Positions 42,856 through 52,074 of a stretch of DNA of 64,000 nt are shown piece by piece. The stretch lies in assembly GCA_938029725.1 (NCBI GenBank), contig CALHGE010000005.1:62001-126000 (forward strand), given 5' to 3'. Position numbers and translations under genes: made by a program. Source of the stretch: an uncultured Flavobacteriaceae bacterium. GTDB lineage: Bacteria > Bacteroidota > Bacteroidia > Flavobacteriales > Flavobacteriaceae. Positions within the stretch are counted from its first letter, which is position 1; each line of letters begins with the position of its first letter. Under the pieces are notes generated by a model. It had not been told where the DNA came from. It saw only the letters and a program-made list of their open reading frames with translations, and did not search any database.

Positions 42856-44040
42856 ATGAAAAAATTAGTTTTAGCATATAGCGGCGGGTTAGACACCTCA
42901 TACTGCGCCAAGCACCTTAGCAAAGAAGAGGGCTATGAAGTACATGCAGTAAGTGTAAACACGGGTGGGTTTTCATCAGAAGAAATCAAAACGATTAAAA
43001 CGCAGGCATTAGAACTTGGGGCGACTTCGTATACTTCAATTGATGCTGTTCAGACTTTCTATGACAAAGTAGTAAAGTATCTCATCTTTGGAAATGTTTT
43101 AAAAAACAATACCTATCCGCTATCGGTTAGTGCAGAACGAATAGTTCAGGCGATTGAAATCGTAAATTATGCCAAGAAAGTTGGCGCAAAATATATCGCT
43201 CACGGAAGTACAGGGGCGGGTAATGACCAAGTTAGGTTTGATATGATTTTTCAAATCATTGCTCCTGAGATTGAAATCATTACTCCGATTCGAGATAACA
43301 AACTAACTCGAGAGGCGGAAATTGAATACCTAAAACAAAACGGAGTAGACTATTCTTGGGAAAAAGCAAAATACTCGATCAACAGAGGCCTTTGGGGAAC
43401 ATCAGTAGGTGGTGAAGAGACTTTGACCTCTGAAAAACCCTTGCCAGATTCAGCATACCCAAGCCAGTTACAAGAGAAGAATCCGTCTGAAGTAAAGCTT
43501 AGTTTTGAAAAAGGTGAATTGATTGCTATCGATGGTGAAAAAGACAAGCCAGTTGCTAATATTGAAAAACTCGAAGCAATGGCCTCTAAATACGCTATTG
43601 GAAGAGACATTCATGTTGGCGATACCATAATCGGTATTAAAGGGCGTGTTGGTTTTGAAGCTCCCGCATCTTTGATTATCATAAAAGCACATCATTTGTT
43701 AGAGAAACATACGCTCACCAAATGGCAGCAATATCAGAAAGAACAGCAAGGTAATTTCTACGGAATGTTACTCCATGAAGGCAACTATTTAGACGCCGTA
43801 ATGCGAAACATAGAAGCTTTTTTGACCGATACACAAAAGACTGTTTCAGGAGATGTATTTGTAGGCTTGTATCCTTTCCAATTCAGATTGCACGGCATCT
43901 CATCAAAACACGATTTGATGAATGCATCTTTTGGAAGCTATGGTGAAATAAACAAAGGTTGGTCAGCTGATGATGCAAAAGGTTTTATCAAAATACTATC
44001 CAACTCAGGAAAAATCTATAACCACGTAAACAATGATTAA
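42856..44040 (+). CDS. argG: Argininosuccinate synthase
   Basis: 394 residues with the PP-loop AYSGGLDTSYC at 8-18 and the family's later motifs (GSTGAGNDQVRF, PIRDNKLTRE and YSINRGLWG). It adenylates citrulline and condenses it with aspartate to argininosuccinate, in the cytoplasm. It overlaps argC by 8 bp, so the two are coupled. A weak 9-bp inverted repeat (AAAAGAGAA at 42753-42761 and TTCTCTTTT at 42783-42791) and an orphan half of a terminator arm (42816-42830) lie between it and the GNAT gene. Confidence 0.93.
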   Translation: MKKLVLAYSGGLDTSYCAKHLSKEEGYEVHAVSVNTGGFSSEEIKTIKTQALELGATSYTSIDAVQTFYDKVVKYLIFGNVLKNNTYPLSVSAERIVQAIEIVNYAKKVGAKYIAHGSTGAGNDQVRFDMIFQIIAPEIEIITPIRDNKLTREAEIEYLKQNGVDYSWEKAKYSINRGLWGTSVGGEETLTSEKPLPDSAYPSQLQEKNPSEVKLSFEKGELIAIDGEKDKPVANIEKLEAMASKYAIGRDIHVGDTIIGIKGRVGFEAPASLIIIKAHHLLEKHTLTKWQQYQKEQQGNFYGMLLHEGNYLDAVMRNIEAFLTDTQKTVSGDVFVGLYPFQFRLHGISSKHDLMNASFGSYGEINKGWSADDAKGFIKILSNSGKIYNHVNND

Positions 44041-45007
44041 AGTAGGTATTATAGGCGGTTCAGGATATACCGGCGGAGAACTCATTAGAATACTATTGAA
44101 TCATTCGCAAACAGAAATTGATTTTGTATTTAGTACAACAAGAGCTGGAAAATCAGTTTCTTCAGCGCATCCTGATTTATTAGGTACTACGGATTTAGCT
44201 TTTACAGGAAGTATAAATCCAGATGTAGCCGTAGTTTTTCTGTGTTTAGGGCATGGAAATTCTATCAAGTTTTTGAATGAAAATCACTTTTCAGAAAACA
44301 CCAAAATTATCGACTTAAGCAATGATTTTAGATTAGCGAATGATGCTAATTTAAACGGAAAATCTTTTGTCTACGGCTTGCCTGAGTTAAAAAGATCTGA
44401 GATAAAAGAAGCAAAATTCGTCGCCAACCCGGGCTGCTTTGCAACTGCAATTCAACTCGGCTTACTACCGCTAGCAAAAGCGGGGTTATTAGCTGCTGAC
44501 ATTCATGTAAATGCCGTTACCGGAAGCACGGGGGCAGGCGTTAGCCCGTCAGGCACCACACATTTTAGCTGGCGAAATAATAACGCAAGTTGGTACAAGC
44601 CATTTACGCACCAGCATTTGGGTGAAATCAACGAAAGCCTGAAATCAGTACAAGAAAATACTGGCGAAATCTTCTTTCTTCCCAACAGAGGTAATTTTAC
44701 AAGAGGCATCTTCGCAACTGCATATACCCATTTTGAAGGAACTGAGGCAGAGGCAATTCAATTGTATACCGATTTTTATACCAATGCGGAATTCACACAA
44801 ATAGCGAATGCGCCCATTCATCTAAAACAAGTAGTGAATACGAACCAGTGTCATATTCATTTACAGAAGCACAATGACACCTTACTCATCACATCGGCAA
44901 TCGACAATTTATTAAAAGGAGCCTCTGGGCAAGCAGTTCAGAATATGAATTTGATGTTTGGCTTTGATGAAAGTGAAGGCCTACATTTAAAAGCAGGGGT
45001 TTTCTAA
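44033..45007 (+). CDS. argC: N-acyl-gamma-glutamyl-phosphate reductase
   Basis: 324 residues with NAD(P)H loop GIIGGSGYTGGEL at the N-terminus and the catalytic Cys in ANPGCFATAIQLGLLPL (Cys ~134). It reduces the acyl-glutamyl phosphate to the semialdehyde, the third step of arginine synthesis. The short length fits the type found in Bacteroidota. It overlaps argG by 8 bp and is followed by proC after 77 bp. Confidence 0.92.
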   Translation: MIKVGIIGGSGYTGGELIRILLNHSQTEIDFVFSTTRAGKSVSSAHPDLLGTTDLAFTGSINPDVAVVFLCLGHGNSIKFLNENHFSENTKIIDLSNDFRLANDANLNGKSFVYGLPELKRSEIKEAKFVANPGCFATAIQLGLLPLAKAGLLAADIHVNAVTGSTGAGVSPSGTTHFSWRNNNASWYKPFTHQHLGEINESLKSVQENTGEIFFLPNRGNFTRGIFATAYTHFEGTEAEAIQLYTDFYTNAEFTQIANAPIHLKQVVNTNQCHIHLQKHNDTLLITSAIDNLLKGASGQAVQNMNLMFGFDESEGLHLKAGVF

Positions 45008-45084
45008 ATGAAGTACTATTTACTTAACGCCTAGAATAAGCAGTAACCACTATAAATTACTTTGTACTTAATACCAAATAAAAT

Positions 45085-45879
45085 ATGAAAATAGCCATCA
45101 TAGGAACAGGAAATTTAGGCCTATCAATAGCGAAAGGTGTTTTGCACAGCAACGGCGCCACTAGCATGTATATGACCAAAAGAAATGTAGCGAGCATCAA
45201 AGAATTTGAAAGCTACGGTAATGTTACGGTTAGCTCTGATAATAGAGAAGCTGTAAAAAACTCTGACATTTTAATTTTTGCGGTACAACCTGTTCATTTT
45301 GCTCAAATCTTGGAAGATATTAAAGATTTATTGACTGAAAAGCATGTAGTCATTTCTACTATAACCGGCTTTAGTATTGCCAAGATGGAAAGTATTATTG
45401 GTTCAAAAAATTATATCATTAGAAGTATGCCGAACACCGCTATTTCTGTGGGGAAATCAATGACTTGCATTTGCGCCAATGAAATAGGCGCAAAACGCAT
45501 TGACTTAGCAAAAGCCATTTTTAATAGAATGGGGCATTCCTTGGAAGTTCCGGAGGAACAAATGCAGGCCGCAACGGTTATCTGTGCCAGCGGAATAGCC
45601 TTTTGGATGCGTCTGATTCGCGCCACAACCCAAGGAGCGATTCAGCTTGGTTTTGATGCCAAAGAAGCACAAGAATTAGCGATGCATACTTGTAATGGAG
45701 CAGCAGCTTTATTAATTGAGTCTGGTAATCATCCAGAAGAAGAAATAGATCGGGTTACCACTCCTATGGGTTGTACCATTCAAGGGCTAAATGAAATGGA
45801 ACATCAAGGTTTGAGTTCTTCCTTAATACAAGGTATTGTAGCCTCATTTGATAAGATAACAGCGTTTAAAACGAACTAA
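45085..45879 (+). CDS. proC: Pyrroline-5-carboxylate reductase
   Basis: 264 residues with the Rossmann loop IGTGNLGLSIA at 5-15 and the family block NTAISVGKSMTCI, then the C-terminal DRVTTPMGCTIQGL (the Thr/Ser-rich proline-binding helix). It reduces pyrroline-5-carboxylate to proline. Its position inside the arginine operon is common in this lineage and may link proline and ornithine supply. The 94-bp spacer before the next gene holds no recognisable promoter. Confidence 0.9.
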   Translation: MKIAIIGTGNLGLSIAKGVLHSNGATSMYMTKRNVASIKEFESYGNVTVSSDNREAVKNSDILIFAVQPVHFAQILEDIKDLLTEKHVVISTITGFSIAKMESIIGSKNYIIRSMPNTAISVGKSMTCICANEIGAKRIDLAKAIFNRMGHSLEVPEEQMQAATVICASGIAFWMRLIRATTQGAIQLGFDAKEAQELAMHTCNGAAALLIESGNHPEEEIDRVTTPMGCTIQGLNEMEHQGLSSSLIQGIVASFDKITAFKTN

Positions 45880-45973
45880 TATTGTGGTCAAGTGAAGAAG
45901 ACAATGTATGTATTGCAACTACAACCTTGTTCTCTACAATACTGGTAAAGACCTTTAGAATAAAACAAAAAGC

Positions 45974-47098
45974 ATGAACTTATTCGATGTATATCCACTT
46001 TATGATGTTACTCCAGTTTCCGCCAAAGGAATTGTTATAACTGACGATAAAGATCAAGAATTTCTTGATTTCTATGGCGGACACGCTGTGATTTCCATTG
46101 GGCATTCGCATCCGCATTATGTAAAAAGACTAAAAGAGCAGTTAGATAAGATTGGGTTTTACAGTAATGCTGTTCAGAACCCACTACAGGTGGAATTGGC
46201 CACCAAACTAGGCCAACTCTCTGATTGCGAAAACTACCAGCTTTTTCTTTGTAATTCTGGCGCAGAAGCCAATGAAAACGCCTTGAAAATGGCCTCTTTT
46301 CATACGGGAAAAACGCGTATCATTTCTTTCAAAAATGGCTTTCATGGACGTACTTCAGCTGCAGTTGCTGCTACCGACAATGAAAAAATCAACGCTCCTT
46401 TAAACAAACAACAAAAGGTCACCATACTTCCACTTAATGAAATTGAATCTTTTAAAGTTGAAATTGACAAAGGAGATGTTTGCGCAGTAATCATAGAAGC
46501 CATTCAAGGTGTTGGTGGATTAGATGAGCCAACTACTCAATTTTATCAAGAGATTGCTCAATTGTGTAAGAAGAAAAAAGCAGTGCTAATAGCCGATGAA
46601 GTACAATCTGGTTTTGGCAGGAGCGGAAAATTCTTCGGATTTCAACATCATGATATTCAACCCGATATCATAAGTATTGCTAAAGGCATGGGCAATGGCT
46701 TCCCCGTTGGAGGAATTCTAATTAATGAAAACATTAAAGCTTCCTACGGTTTATTAGGAACAACCTTTGGCGGAAACCACCTCGCTTGCGTTGCAACTTT
46801 GGCAGTTTTAGAAGTTATAGAAAAAGAAAATTTAATTAAAAACGCCAAAGTATTAGGTGAATATTTCAATCAAAAAGCAGGTGAAATTCCACAAGTGAAA
46901 CGCATAAAAGGCCGAGGTTTGATGCTGGGCTTGGAATTCGATTTCGAAGTCGCAGCCCTGCGAAAAAAATTAATTTATAAACAACATTTGTTTACCGGTG
47001 GAGCAAAAGACAAAAATGTTCTTCGCATTTTACCTGCCTTAAATATCACTAAAAAAGATATGGACTTATTTTTTGAAGCCCTTAAAAGAGAATTATAA
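45974..47098 (+). CDS. argD: N-acylornithine aminotransferase (class III PLP)
   Basis: 374 residues, class III aminotransferase: DFYGGHAVISIGHSHP, NSGAEANENALKMA (PLP phosphate region), ADEVQSGFGRSGKFF (Asp/Glu pair near PLP), and the PLP lysine in SIAKGMGNGFPVGG. It forms N-acylornithine from the acyl-glutamate semialdehyde and glutamate. The stop overlaps the argF' start (TAATG). Only one aminotransferase is in the operon, so it should serve this step; ornithine or GABA transaminases are close paralogues. Confidence 0.88.
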   Translation: MNLFDVYPLYDVTPVSAKGIVITDDKDQEFLDFYGGHAVISIGHSHPHYVKRLKEQLDKIGFYSNAVQNPLQVELATKLGQLSDCENYQLFLCNSGAEANENALKMASFHTGKTRIISFKNGFHGRTSAAVAATDNEKINAPLNKQQKVTILPLNEIESFKVEIDKGDVCAVIIEAIQGVGGLDEPTTQFYQEIAQLCKKKKAVLIADEVQSGFGRSGKFFGFQHHDIQPDIISIAKGMGNGFPVGGILINENIKASYGLLGTTFGGNHLACVATLAVLEVIEKENLIKNAKVLGEYFNQKAGEIPQVKRIKGRGLMLGLEFDFEVAALRKKLIYKQHLFTGGAKDKNVLRILPALNITKKDMDLFFEALKREL

Positions 47099-48036
47099 TG
47101 GAAAACTATCTTAGTGTACAAGACATCGACTCTCTTTCTGATTGGGTATTAGAGGCGAGAAAAATGAAAAAGAATTCAACGCAACACAAAGCACTTGGGC
47201 AAGGAATAACAGTATGTCTGTTGTTCTTTAACAACAGCCTCAGAACACGATTGAGCACTCAAAAGGCCGCTATGAATTTAGGTATGGAAGTTATGGTGAT
47301 GAACTTCGGAAGCGAAGGTTGGGCCTTGGAATATGAAGACGGAACAGTTATGAATCAAGGCAGCTCAGAACATATCAAAGAGGCAGCGAGCGTGATTTCT
47401 CAATTTTGCGATATTGTAGCTATTCGTGCATTTGCATCTTTAACGGATAAAGAAAAAGATGAGGCGGAAATCGTTCTAAACGGGTTTGCAAAATATGCTT
47501 CTATTCCGGTTATAAATATGGAAAGCTCGGTTGGGCATCCTTTACAAGCACTTGCCGATGCGATCACAATAGATGAACAAAACACAAAAAAAAGACCCAA
47601 AATCGTACTTTCTTGGGCACCTCACCCCAAAGCATTACCGCATGCTGTTGCGAATTCTTTTGTTGAAATGATGCAGTTGCTAGATGCCAACTTTGTAATT
47701 ACCCATCCTGAAGGATACGATCTAAACCCTAAAATAACTAAAAACGTTCAAATCGAGCATGATCAAAAAAAGGCTTGCGAAAATGCAGATTTCGTTTATG
47801 TAAAAAACTGGAGCAGTTATTCAAATTATGGAAAGGTTTTACATCAAAATTCTGATTGGATGATGACCCAAGAAAAACTAGGAAAAGCTAAATTCATGCA
47901 TTGCTTGCCTGTTAGAAGAAACGTTGTTGTTGAAGATGCGGTTTTAGATGGAGCGCAATCTTTAGTTATTGAGCAGGCGAATAACAGAACCTATGCTGCA
48001 CAGGTGGTTTTAAAAAAAATATTAGAAACTAGCTAG
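47098..48036 (+). CDS. argF': N-acylornithine carbamoyltransferase (acetyl- or succinyl-specific)
   Basis: 312 residues related to the N-acetyl/N-succinyl-ornithine carbamoyltransferases rather than ordinary OTCase. The carbamoyl-phosphate loop is SLRTRLS (47-53), followed by GSSEHI (88-93), VRR near the C-terminus (HCLPVRRN) and VKNWSSY. At the residue that sets specificity (Pro90 in Bacteroides fragilis succinylornithine enzyme, Glu92 in the Xanthomonas acetylornithine enzyme) this protein has Ser90. Its substrate is therefore open. It converts the acylornithine to acylcitrulline, bypassing free ornithine; ArgE must then deacylate the citrulline. Confidence 0.88.
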   Translation: MENYLSVQDIDSLSDWVLEARKMKKNSTQHKALGQGITVCLLFFNNSLRTRLSTQKAAMNLGMEVMVMNFGSEGWALEYEDGTVMNQGSSEHIKEAASVISQFCDIVAIRAFASLTDKEKDEAEIVLNGFAKYASIPVINMESSVGHPLQALADAITIDEQNTKKRPKIVLSWAPHPKALPHAVANSFVEMMQLLDANFVITHPEGYDLNPKITKNVQIEHDQKKACENADFVYVKNWSSYSNYGKVLHQNSDWMMTQEKLGKAKFMHCLPVRRNVVVEDAVLDGAQSLVIEQANNRTYAAQVVLKKILETS

Positions 48037-48037
48037 G

Positions 48038-48787
48038 ATGAGTTTGAGACTTAAAGATAAAACCTGCATTGTAACAGGGGCGACAAGCGGAATGGGGAAG
48101 GCCATTGCTGAACGATTTCATCAAGAAGGGGCTAATATCGTTTTATCTGGAAGAAATCTTGAACGTGGTGCTGCATTGGCCAAAAAGCTCAACAACTCAG
48201 TTTTCCTTGCCGGTGATGTCAGTAGTCAAAATTATAATAAAGAACTTGTTGCAGGAGCAATTAAAAATTTTGGCAAACTTGATATCGTATCAATGAACGC
48301 AGGAATCTTAGGTTTAGGTAGTGTAACAGAACTATCCTCTGAGGATTGGCATACTACTGTAAACATAAATCTGACTTCCATTTTTTATCTTTCCAAATAC
48401 GCTATTCCGTATTTAGAAAAATATAACGGAAATATCTTAATCAATGCGTCAATTGCTGCCTATAAAAGTTTTCCAAACCACCCGGCCTATTGTGCTTCAA
48501 AAGCAGGTTCCGTTGCCCTTATGAAACAAATGGCTTTGGAATATGCTCCTAAAATAAGGGTAAATGCCATTTGCCCTGGTCCAGTTAACACCCCTTTGAT
48601 ATGGGAATCAGCAAAGGCGTTCAAAAACCCTGAAGCCGCAGTGGAAAATGTTGAAAATAAAACATTAATGAAGCGTTTAGGACAACCGGAAGATGTGGCA
48701 AACCTAGCCTTGTTCTTAGTTTCTAGTGAAGCATCATGGATCACAGGCACCGCAATGACCATAGACGGAGGAATCTTAAACCAATAG
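48038..48787 (+). CDS. Short-chain dehydrogenase/reductase embedded in the arginine operon
   Basis: 249 residues, classical SDR: cofactor motif TGATSGMG (14-21), NAG (~86), catalytic Ser (~137) in INASIA and YCASK (Tyr ~152, Lys ~156). SDRs oxidise or reduce alcohols with NAD(P). It starts 1 bp after argF' ends, and argB starts 1 bp after it, so it is clearly part of the transcript. No arginine step needs an SDR, hence the function is open. A homologue of 3-oxoacyl-ACP reductase or sugar dehydrogenases cannot be excluded. Confidence 0.85.
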   Translation: MSLRLKDKTCIVTGATSGMGKAIAERFHQEGANIVLSGRNLERGAALAKKLNNSVFLAGDVSSQNYNKELVAGAIKNFGKLDIVSMNAGILGLGSVTELSSEDWHTTVNINLTSIFYLSKYAIPYLEKYNGNILINASIAAYKSFPNHPAYCASKAGSVALMKQMALEYAPKIRVNAICPGPVNTPLIWESAKAFKNPEAAVENVENKTLMKRLGQPEDVANLALFLVSSEASWITGTAMTIDGGILNQ

Positions 48788-48788
48788 A

Positions 48789-49568
48789 ATGAAAGAAAAA
48801 CTATCTATCATAAAAATCGGCGGCCAGGTCATCGAAAATAAAACAGAGCTTAGAAAATTTCTAACTCTTTTTGCAAGCCTAGATGGACATAAAATTCTAG
48901 TGCATGGCGGAGGAAAATTGGCTACACAATTGGCTGCCAAACTCGGTATTGAATCAAAAATGGCAGGAGGCCGAAGAATAACCGATAGCAAAACCCTAGA
49001 AGTCATTACCATGGTGTATGCCGGGTTGACCAACAAGAACATCGTAGCCGAATTACAAGCAAATAATTGTAATGCTATAGGCCTAAGTGGTGCAGACGGT
49101 GATGCTATTCAGGCTCATAAACGACCGGTTAAAGAAATTGATTATGGCTTTGCAGGTGATGTTGATGGTGTGAACAGCACCTTGATTTCAAAGCTTTTAC
49201 ATGCTAAATTAACACCTGTTTTCTGTGCTATGACCCATGATGGAAAAGGACAATTATTAAATACAAACGCAGATACCATTGCCTCCGAACTAGCAATCGG
49301 CATGAGCGCAATGTTCTATACTACCCTCTACTATTGTTTTGAAAAGAAAGGTGTTTTAATGAATGTAGAGAATGATAATTCTGTTGTTCAACATATCGAT
49401 TCAAAAAAATATCAAGTGCTTCTAAATGATGGAATTATAGCAGATGGCATGCTTCCTAAATTAGAAAATTGCTTTCATGCCTTAAACAAAAATGTGCGTA
49501 AAGTATGTATCGGGCATCCTTCGATGCTCAACTCAGAAAATGAACTTTTCACAAGTATTACCTTATAA
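48789..49568 (+). CDS. argB: N-acylglutamate kinase
   Basis: 259 residues, amino-acid-kinase fold: IIKIGGQVIE at the start, the glycine-rich LVHGGGKLAT, the substrate segment AGGRRITD, and the late NTNADTIASELA nucleotide region. It phosphorylates N-acetylglutamate (or the succinyl equivalent) with ATP, the second step of arginine synthesis. It lacks an N-terminal regulatory helix, as expected for a feedback-insensitive form, but this should not be over-read. It is followed by argE after a single base pair. Confidence 0.92.
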   Translation: MKEKLSIIKIGGQVIENKTELRKFLTLFASLDGHKILVHGGGKLATQLAAKLGIESKMAGGRRITDSKTLEVITMVYAGLTNKNIVAELQANNCNAIGLSGADGDAIQAHKRPVKEIDYGFAGDVDGVNSTLISKLLHAKLTPVFCAMTHDGKGQLLNTNADTIASELAIGMSAMFYTTLYYCFEKKGVLMNVENDNSVVQHIDSKKYQVLLNDGIIADGMLPKLENCFHALNKNVRKVCIGHPSMLNSENELFTSITL

Positions 49569-49569
49569 A

Positions 49570-50634
49570 ATGACACAACAACAGCGTACCGACAAAGCTC
49601 TAAACTTATTGAAACAACTGATTTCAATACAATCATTTTCCTCGGAAGAGGACAAAACCGCTGATGCAATTCAAGATTGGCTGAAAGACTTCGACATTCC
49701 TTTTGAACGCATTCATAATAATGTCTTCGCCAAGAACAAATTCTGGGATGACAGCAAACCTACGCTATTACTAAATTCGCACCATGACACGGTAAAGCCA
49801 AACAAAGCCTATACCAAAGACCCTTTTAATCCGCATATTGAGGATGGAAAACTATATGGATTAGGAAGCAATGATGCTGGCGGATGTTTGGTTTCTTTAC
49901 TCGCTACTTTTACTCATTTTTATGCAGCAAAAGAACTTAGCCATAATATTTTGATCGTTGCCTCGATGGAAGAGGAAAGTGCAGGTGAAAACAGTTTGCG
50001 AGGCTTACTTCCTAGCCTTCCAAAAATTGATGTGGCTATTGTGGGAGAACCCACCTTAATGGATTTAGCTATTGCTGAAAAAGGATTAATAGTGTTTGAT
50101 GCGATTATAAAAGGAACCCCCTCTCACGCTGCCCATCCGAATAATAATAATTCCATCTATAATACTATCGAAGTGTTGGAATGGTTTAAGAATTACAAAT
50201 TTAAAAAATCTTCTGAAGCTTTGGGAGAGGTAAAAATGACGGTTACACAGATCAACGCAGGTAGTCAGCACAATGTAGTTCCGGCACAAGTAGAATTGGT
50301 TATTGATGTTCGCGTAAACGATGCCTATTCAAATAAAGAGATTGCCGATCTCTTGAAATCAGAAGCGCCTTGTGAATTACAAGAACGCGGATTAAAACTC
50401 AACTCTTCCAAAATAGACAGAAACCATGCCTTGGTTCAAGCAGGAATTGCCTTAGGAAGAAAAACCTATGGTTCTCCAACACTATCTGACCAAGCAGCAT
50501 TAACCTGTCAGTCATTAAAATTAGGGCCAGGAGACAGCACGCGTTCACATTCTGCTGACGAGTTTATTTACCTTGACGAGATTATCAAAGGAATTGATTT
50601 ATATATTAAAATTTTAAGTAGATTTTTGAAATAA
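49570..50634 (+). CDS. argE: M20-family deacylase (acyl-ornithine/citrulline type)
   Basis: Start at 49570 (MTQQQRTDKALNLLKQLI), one base after argB; an upstream in-frame ATG at 49492 would lie inside argB. 354 residues with dizinc M20 motifs LNSHHDTVKP, GLGSNDAGGC and EEES, and the bound-metal His near the C-terminus in HSADEF. It removes the acyl group from N-acylcitrulline or acylornithine in this pathway. By context it is argE-like; dapE and carboxypeptidases share the fold. A hairpin-rich spacer of 118 bp separates it from argH. Confidence 0.85.
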   Translation: MTQQQRTDKALNLLKQLISIQSFSSEEDKTADAIQDWLKDFDIPFERIHNNVFAKNKFWDDSKPTLLLNSHHDTVKPNKAYTKDPFNPHIEDGKLYGLGSNDAGGCLVSLLATFTHFYAAKELSHNILIVASMEEESAGENSLRGLLPSLPKIDVAIVGEPTLMDLAIAEKGLIVFDAIIKGTPSHAAHPNNNNSIYNTIEVLEWFKNYKFKKSSEALGEVKMTVTQINAGSQHNVVPAQVELVIDVRVNDAYSNKEIADLLKSEAPCELQERGLKLNSSKIDRNHALVQAGIALGRKTYGSPTLSDQAALTCQSLKLGPGDSTRSHSADEFIYLDEIIKGIDLYIKILSRFLK

Positions 50635-50654
50635 CTGCTGCTGCCAACACGCGT

Positions 50655-50686
50655 GGAGTCGAGACCGATCAAAATCTCTCGACTCC
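50655..50686. repeat. Perfect 10-bp inverted repeat between argE and argH
   Basis: GGAGTCGAGA at 50655-50664 pairs with TCTCGACTCC at 50677-50686 across a 12-nt loop. It resembles the ...GAGTGAAATCGAGACC... segment at 32.78 kb. No T-run follows, so it is not a clear rho-independent terminator; it may be a dispersed element or an RNA stem that moderates argH expression. Confidence 0.6.
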
Positions 50687-50752
50687 GCTCGATATACTAG
50701 CAATAAAACAAACAGATTTCTCTTCAGGGAAATGAAAATAAAATAGTTACCT

Positions 50753-52042
50753 ATGAAACTTTGGGATAAAGGATTCAGTACAGATAAAAAAATAGACCAT
50801 TTTACGGTAGGCAATGACCGAGAACTAGATTTACAGCTAGCCAAATATGATGTTATTGCTTCAAAAGCCCACGCCAAGATGTTGGGCAAAATCGGGCTAT
50901 TAACTTTTGAAGAGACTATGGCACTAACAGATGAGCTAGATAGAATAGGCGCTTCAATTGTCAAAGGAGAATTCAAAATCGAAGATTCATTCGAAGATAT
51001 GCACTCTAAAATTGAGTTTTTACTTACCCTTAGATTAGGAGATACAGGTAAAAAAATTCATACAGCACGTTCTCGAAACGATCAAGTTTTAGTAGCCATG
51101 CACTTGTATTTGAAAGATGAGCTTTCTGAAATCAAGTCACAAACAAAAGATCTTTTCGATTTACTCTTGACTTTGGCTGAGCAACATAAAGCGATTTTAC
51201 TTCCTGGATACACCCACTTACAAATTGCTATGCCTTCGTCCTTTGGTTTATGGTTTTCTGCCTATGCCGAAAGCCTAATTGATGATTTATATTTTATTGA
51301 CGCTGCCTACAAAGTGGCTGACCAAAACCCCTTAGGGAGTGCTGCAGGGTATGGGAGTTCTTTCGCAATTGATCGAAATTTCACGACAAAAGAAATGGGC
51401 TTTAAAACTATGAAATATAATGTAGTGGCAGCACAAATGGGCCGAGGAAAGGTCGAAAAAGCTACTGCTTTCGGAATGGCAAATATTGCAGCAACCCTAT
51501 CTAAAATGGCCATGGACATCTGTCTTTACATGAGTCAGAATTTTAATTTCATCTCTTTCCCTGATGAATTAACGACCGGTAGTAGTATTATGCCACATAA
51601 GAAGAACCCCGATGTTTTTGAATTGGTTCGCGGCAAATGCAACAAGCTTCAGGCAGTACCAAATCAGTTGACTTTGGTTATCAACAATCTTCCTAGTGGT
51701 TATCACAGAGATTTGCAACTAGTCAAGGAAATTATTATTCCTGCCATTCAAGACCTTAAAGCCTGTCTAGAGATTCTCACCTTTAGTCTAAAAGAAATCC
51801 GTGTAAACGATAGCATTTTAGAAGATCCAAAATACGACTATCTCTTTAGTGTTGATACCTTAAATGAGCTCGTTCAAACCGGAATGCCTTTTCGAGATGC
51901 CTATAAAAAAATGGGGAAGGAAATCAATGCGGGAACTTTCACTCCTAAAAAAGATATTGAACATTCTCATGAAGGTAGTTTGGGTAATTTATGTTTAGCT
52001 GAGATTCGAGAAAAAATGAAAAATACGAACGAATACTTTTAA
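50753..52042 (+). CDS. argH: Argininosuccinate lyase
   Basis: 429 residues of the fumarase/aspartase superfamily with the signature SSIMPHKKNPDVFELVRGK and upstream HTARSRNDQV. It splits argininosuccinate into arginine and fumarate, the final step. It is the last biosynthetic gene of the run and is separated from argE by a hairpin-rich spacer. The enzyme is a few tens of residues shorter than typical E. coli ArgH (family knowledge), without obvious loss of motif. Confidence 0.92.
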   Translation: MKLWDKGFSTDKKIDHFTVGNDRELDLQLAKYDVIASKAHAKMLGKIGLLTFEETMALTDELDRIGASIVKGEFKIEDSFEDMHSKIEFLLTLRLGDTGKKIHTARSRNDQVLVAMHLYLKDELSEIKSQTKDLFDLLLTLAEQHKAILLPGYTHLQIAMPSSFGLWFSAYAESLIDDLYFIDAAYKVADQNPLGSAAGYGSSFAIDRNFTTKEMGFKTMKYNVVAAQMGRGKVEKATAFGMANIAATLSKMAMDICLYMSQNFNFISFPDELTTGSSIMPHKKNPDVFELVRGKCNKLQAVPNQLTLVINNLPSGYHRDLQLVKEIIIPAIQDLKACLEILTFSLKEIRVNDSILEDPKYDYLFSVDTLNELVQTGMPFRDAYKKMGKEINAGTFTPKKDIEHSHEGSLGNLCLAEIREKMKNTNEYF

Positions 52043-52074
52043 ATTATATTCGCCATACAAAAGACCTTTTGAAA

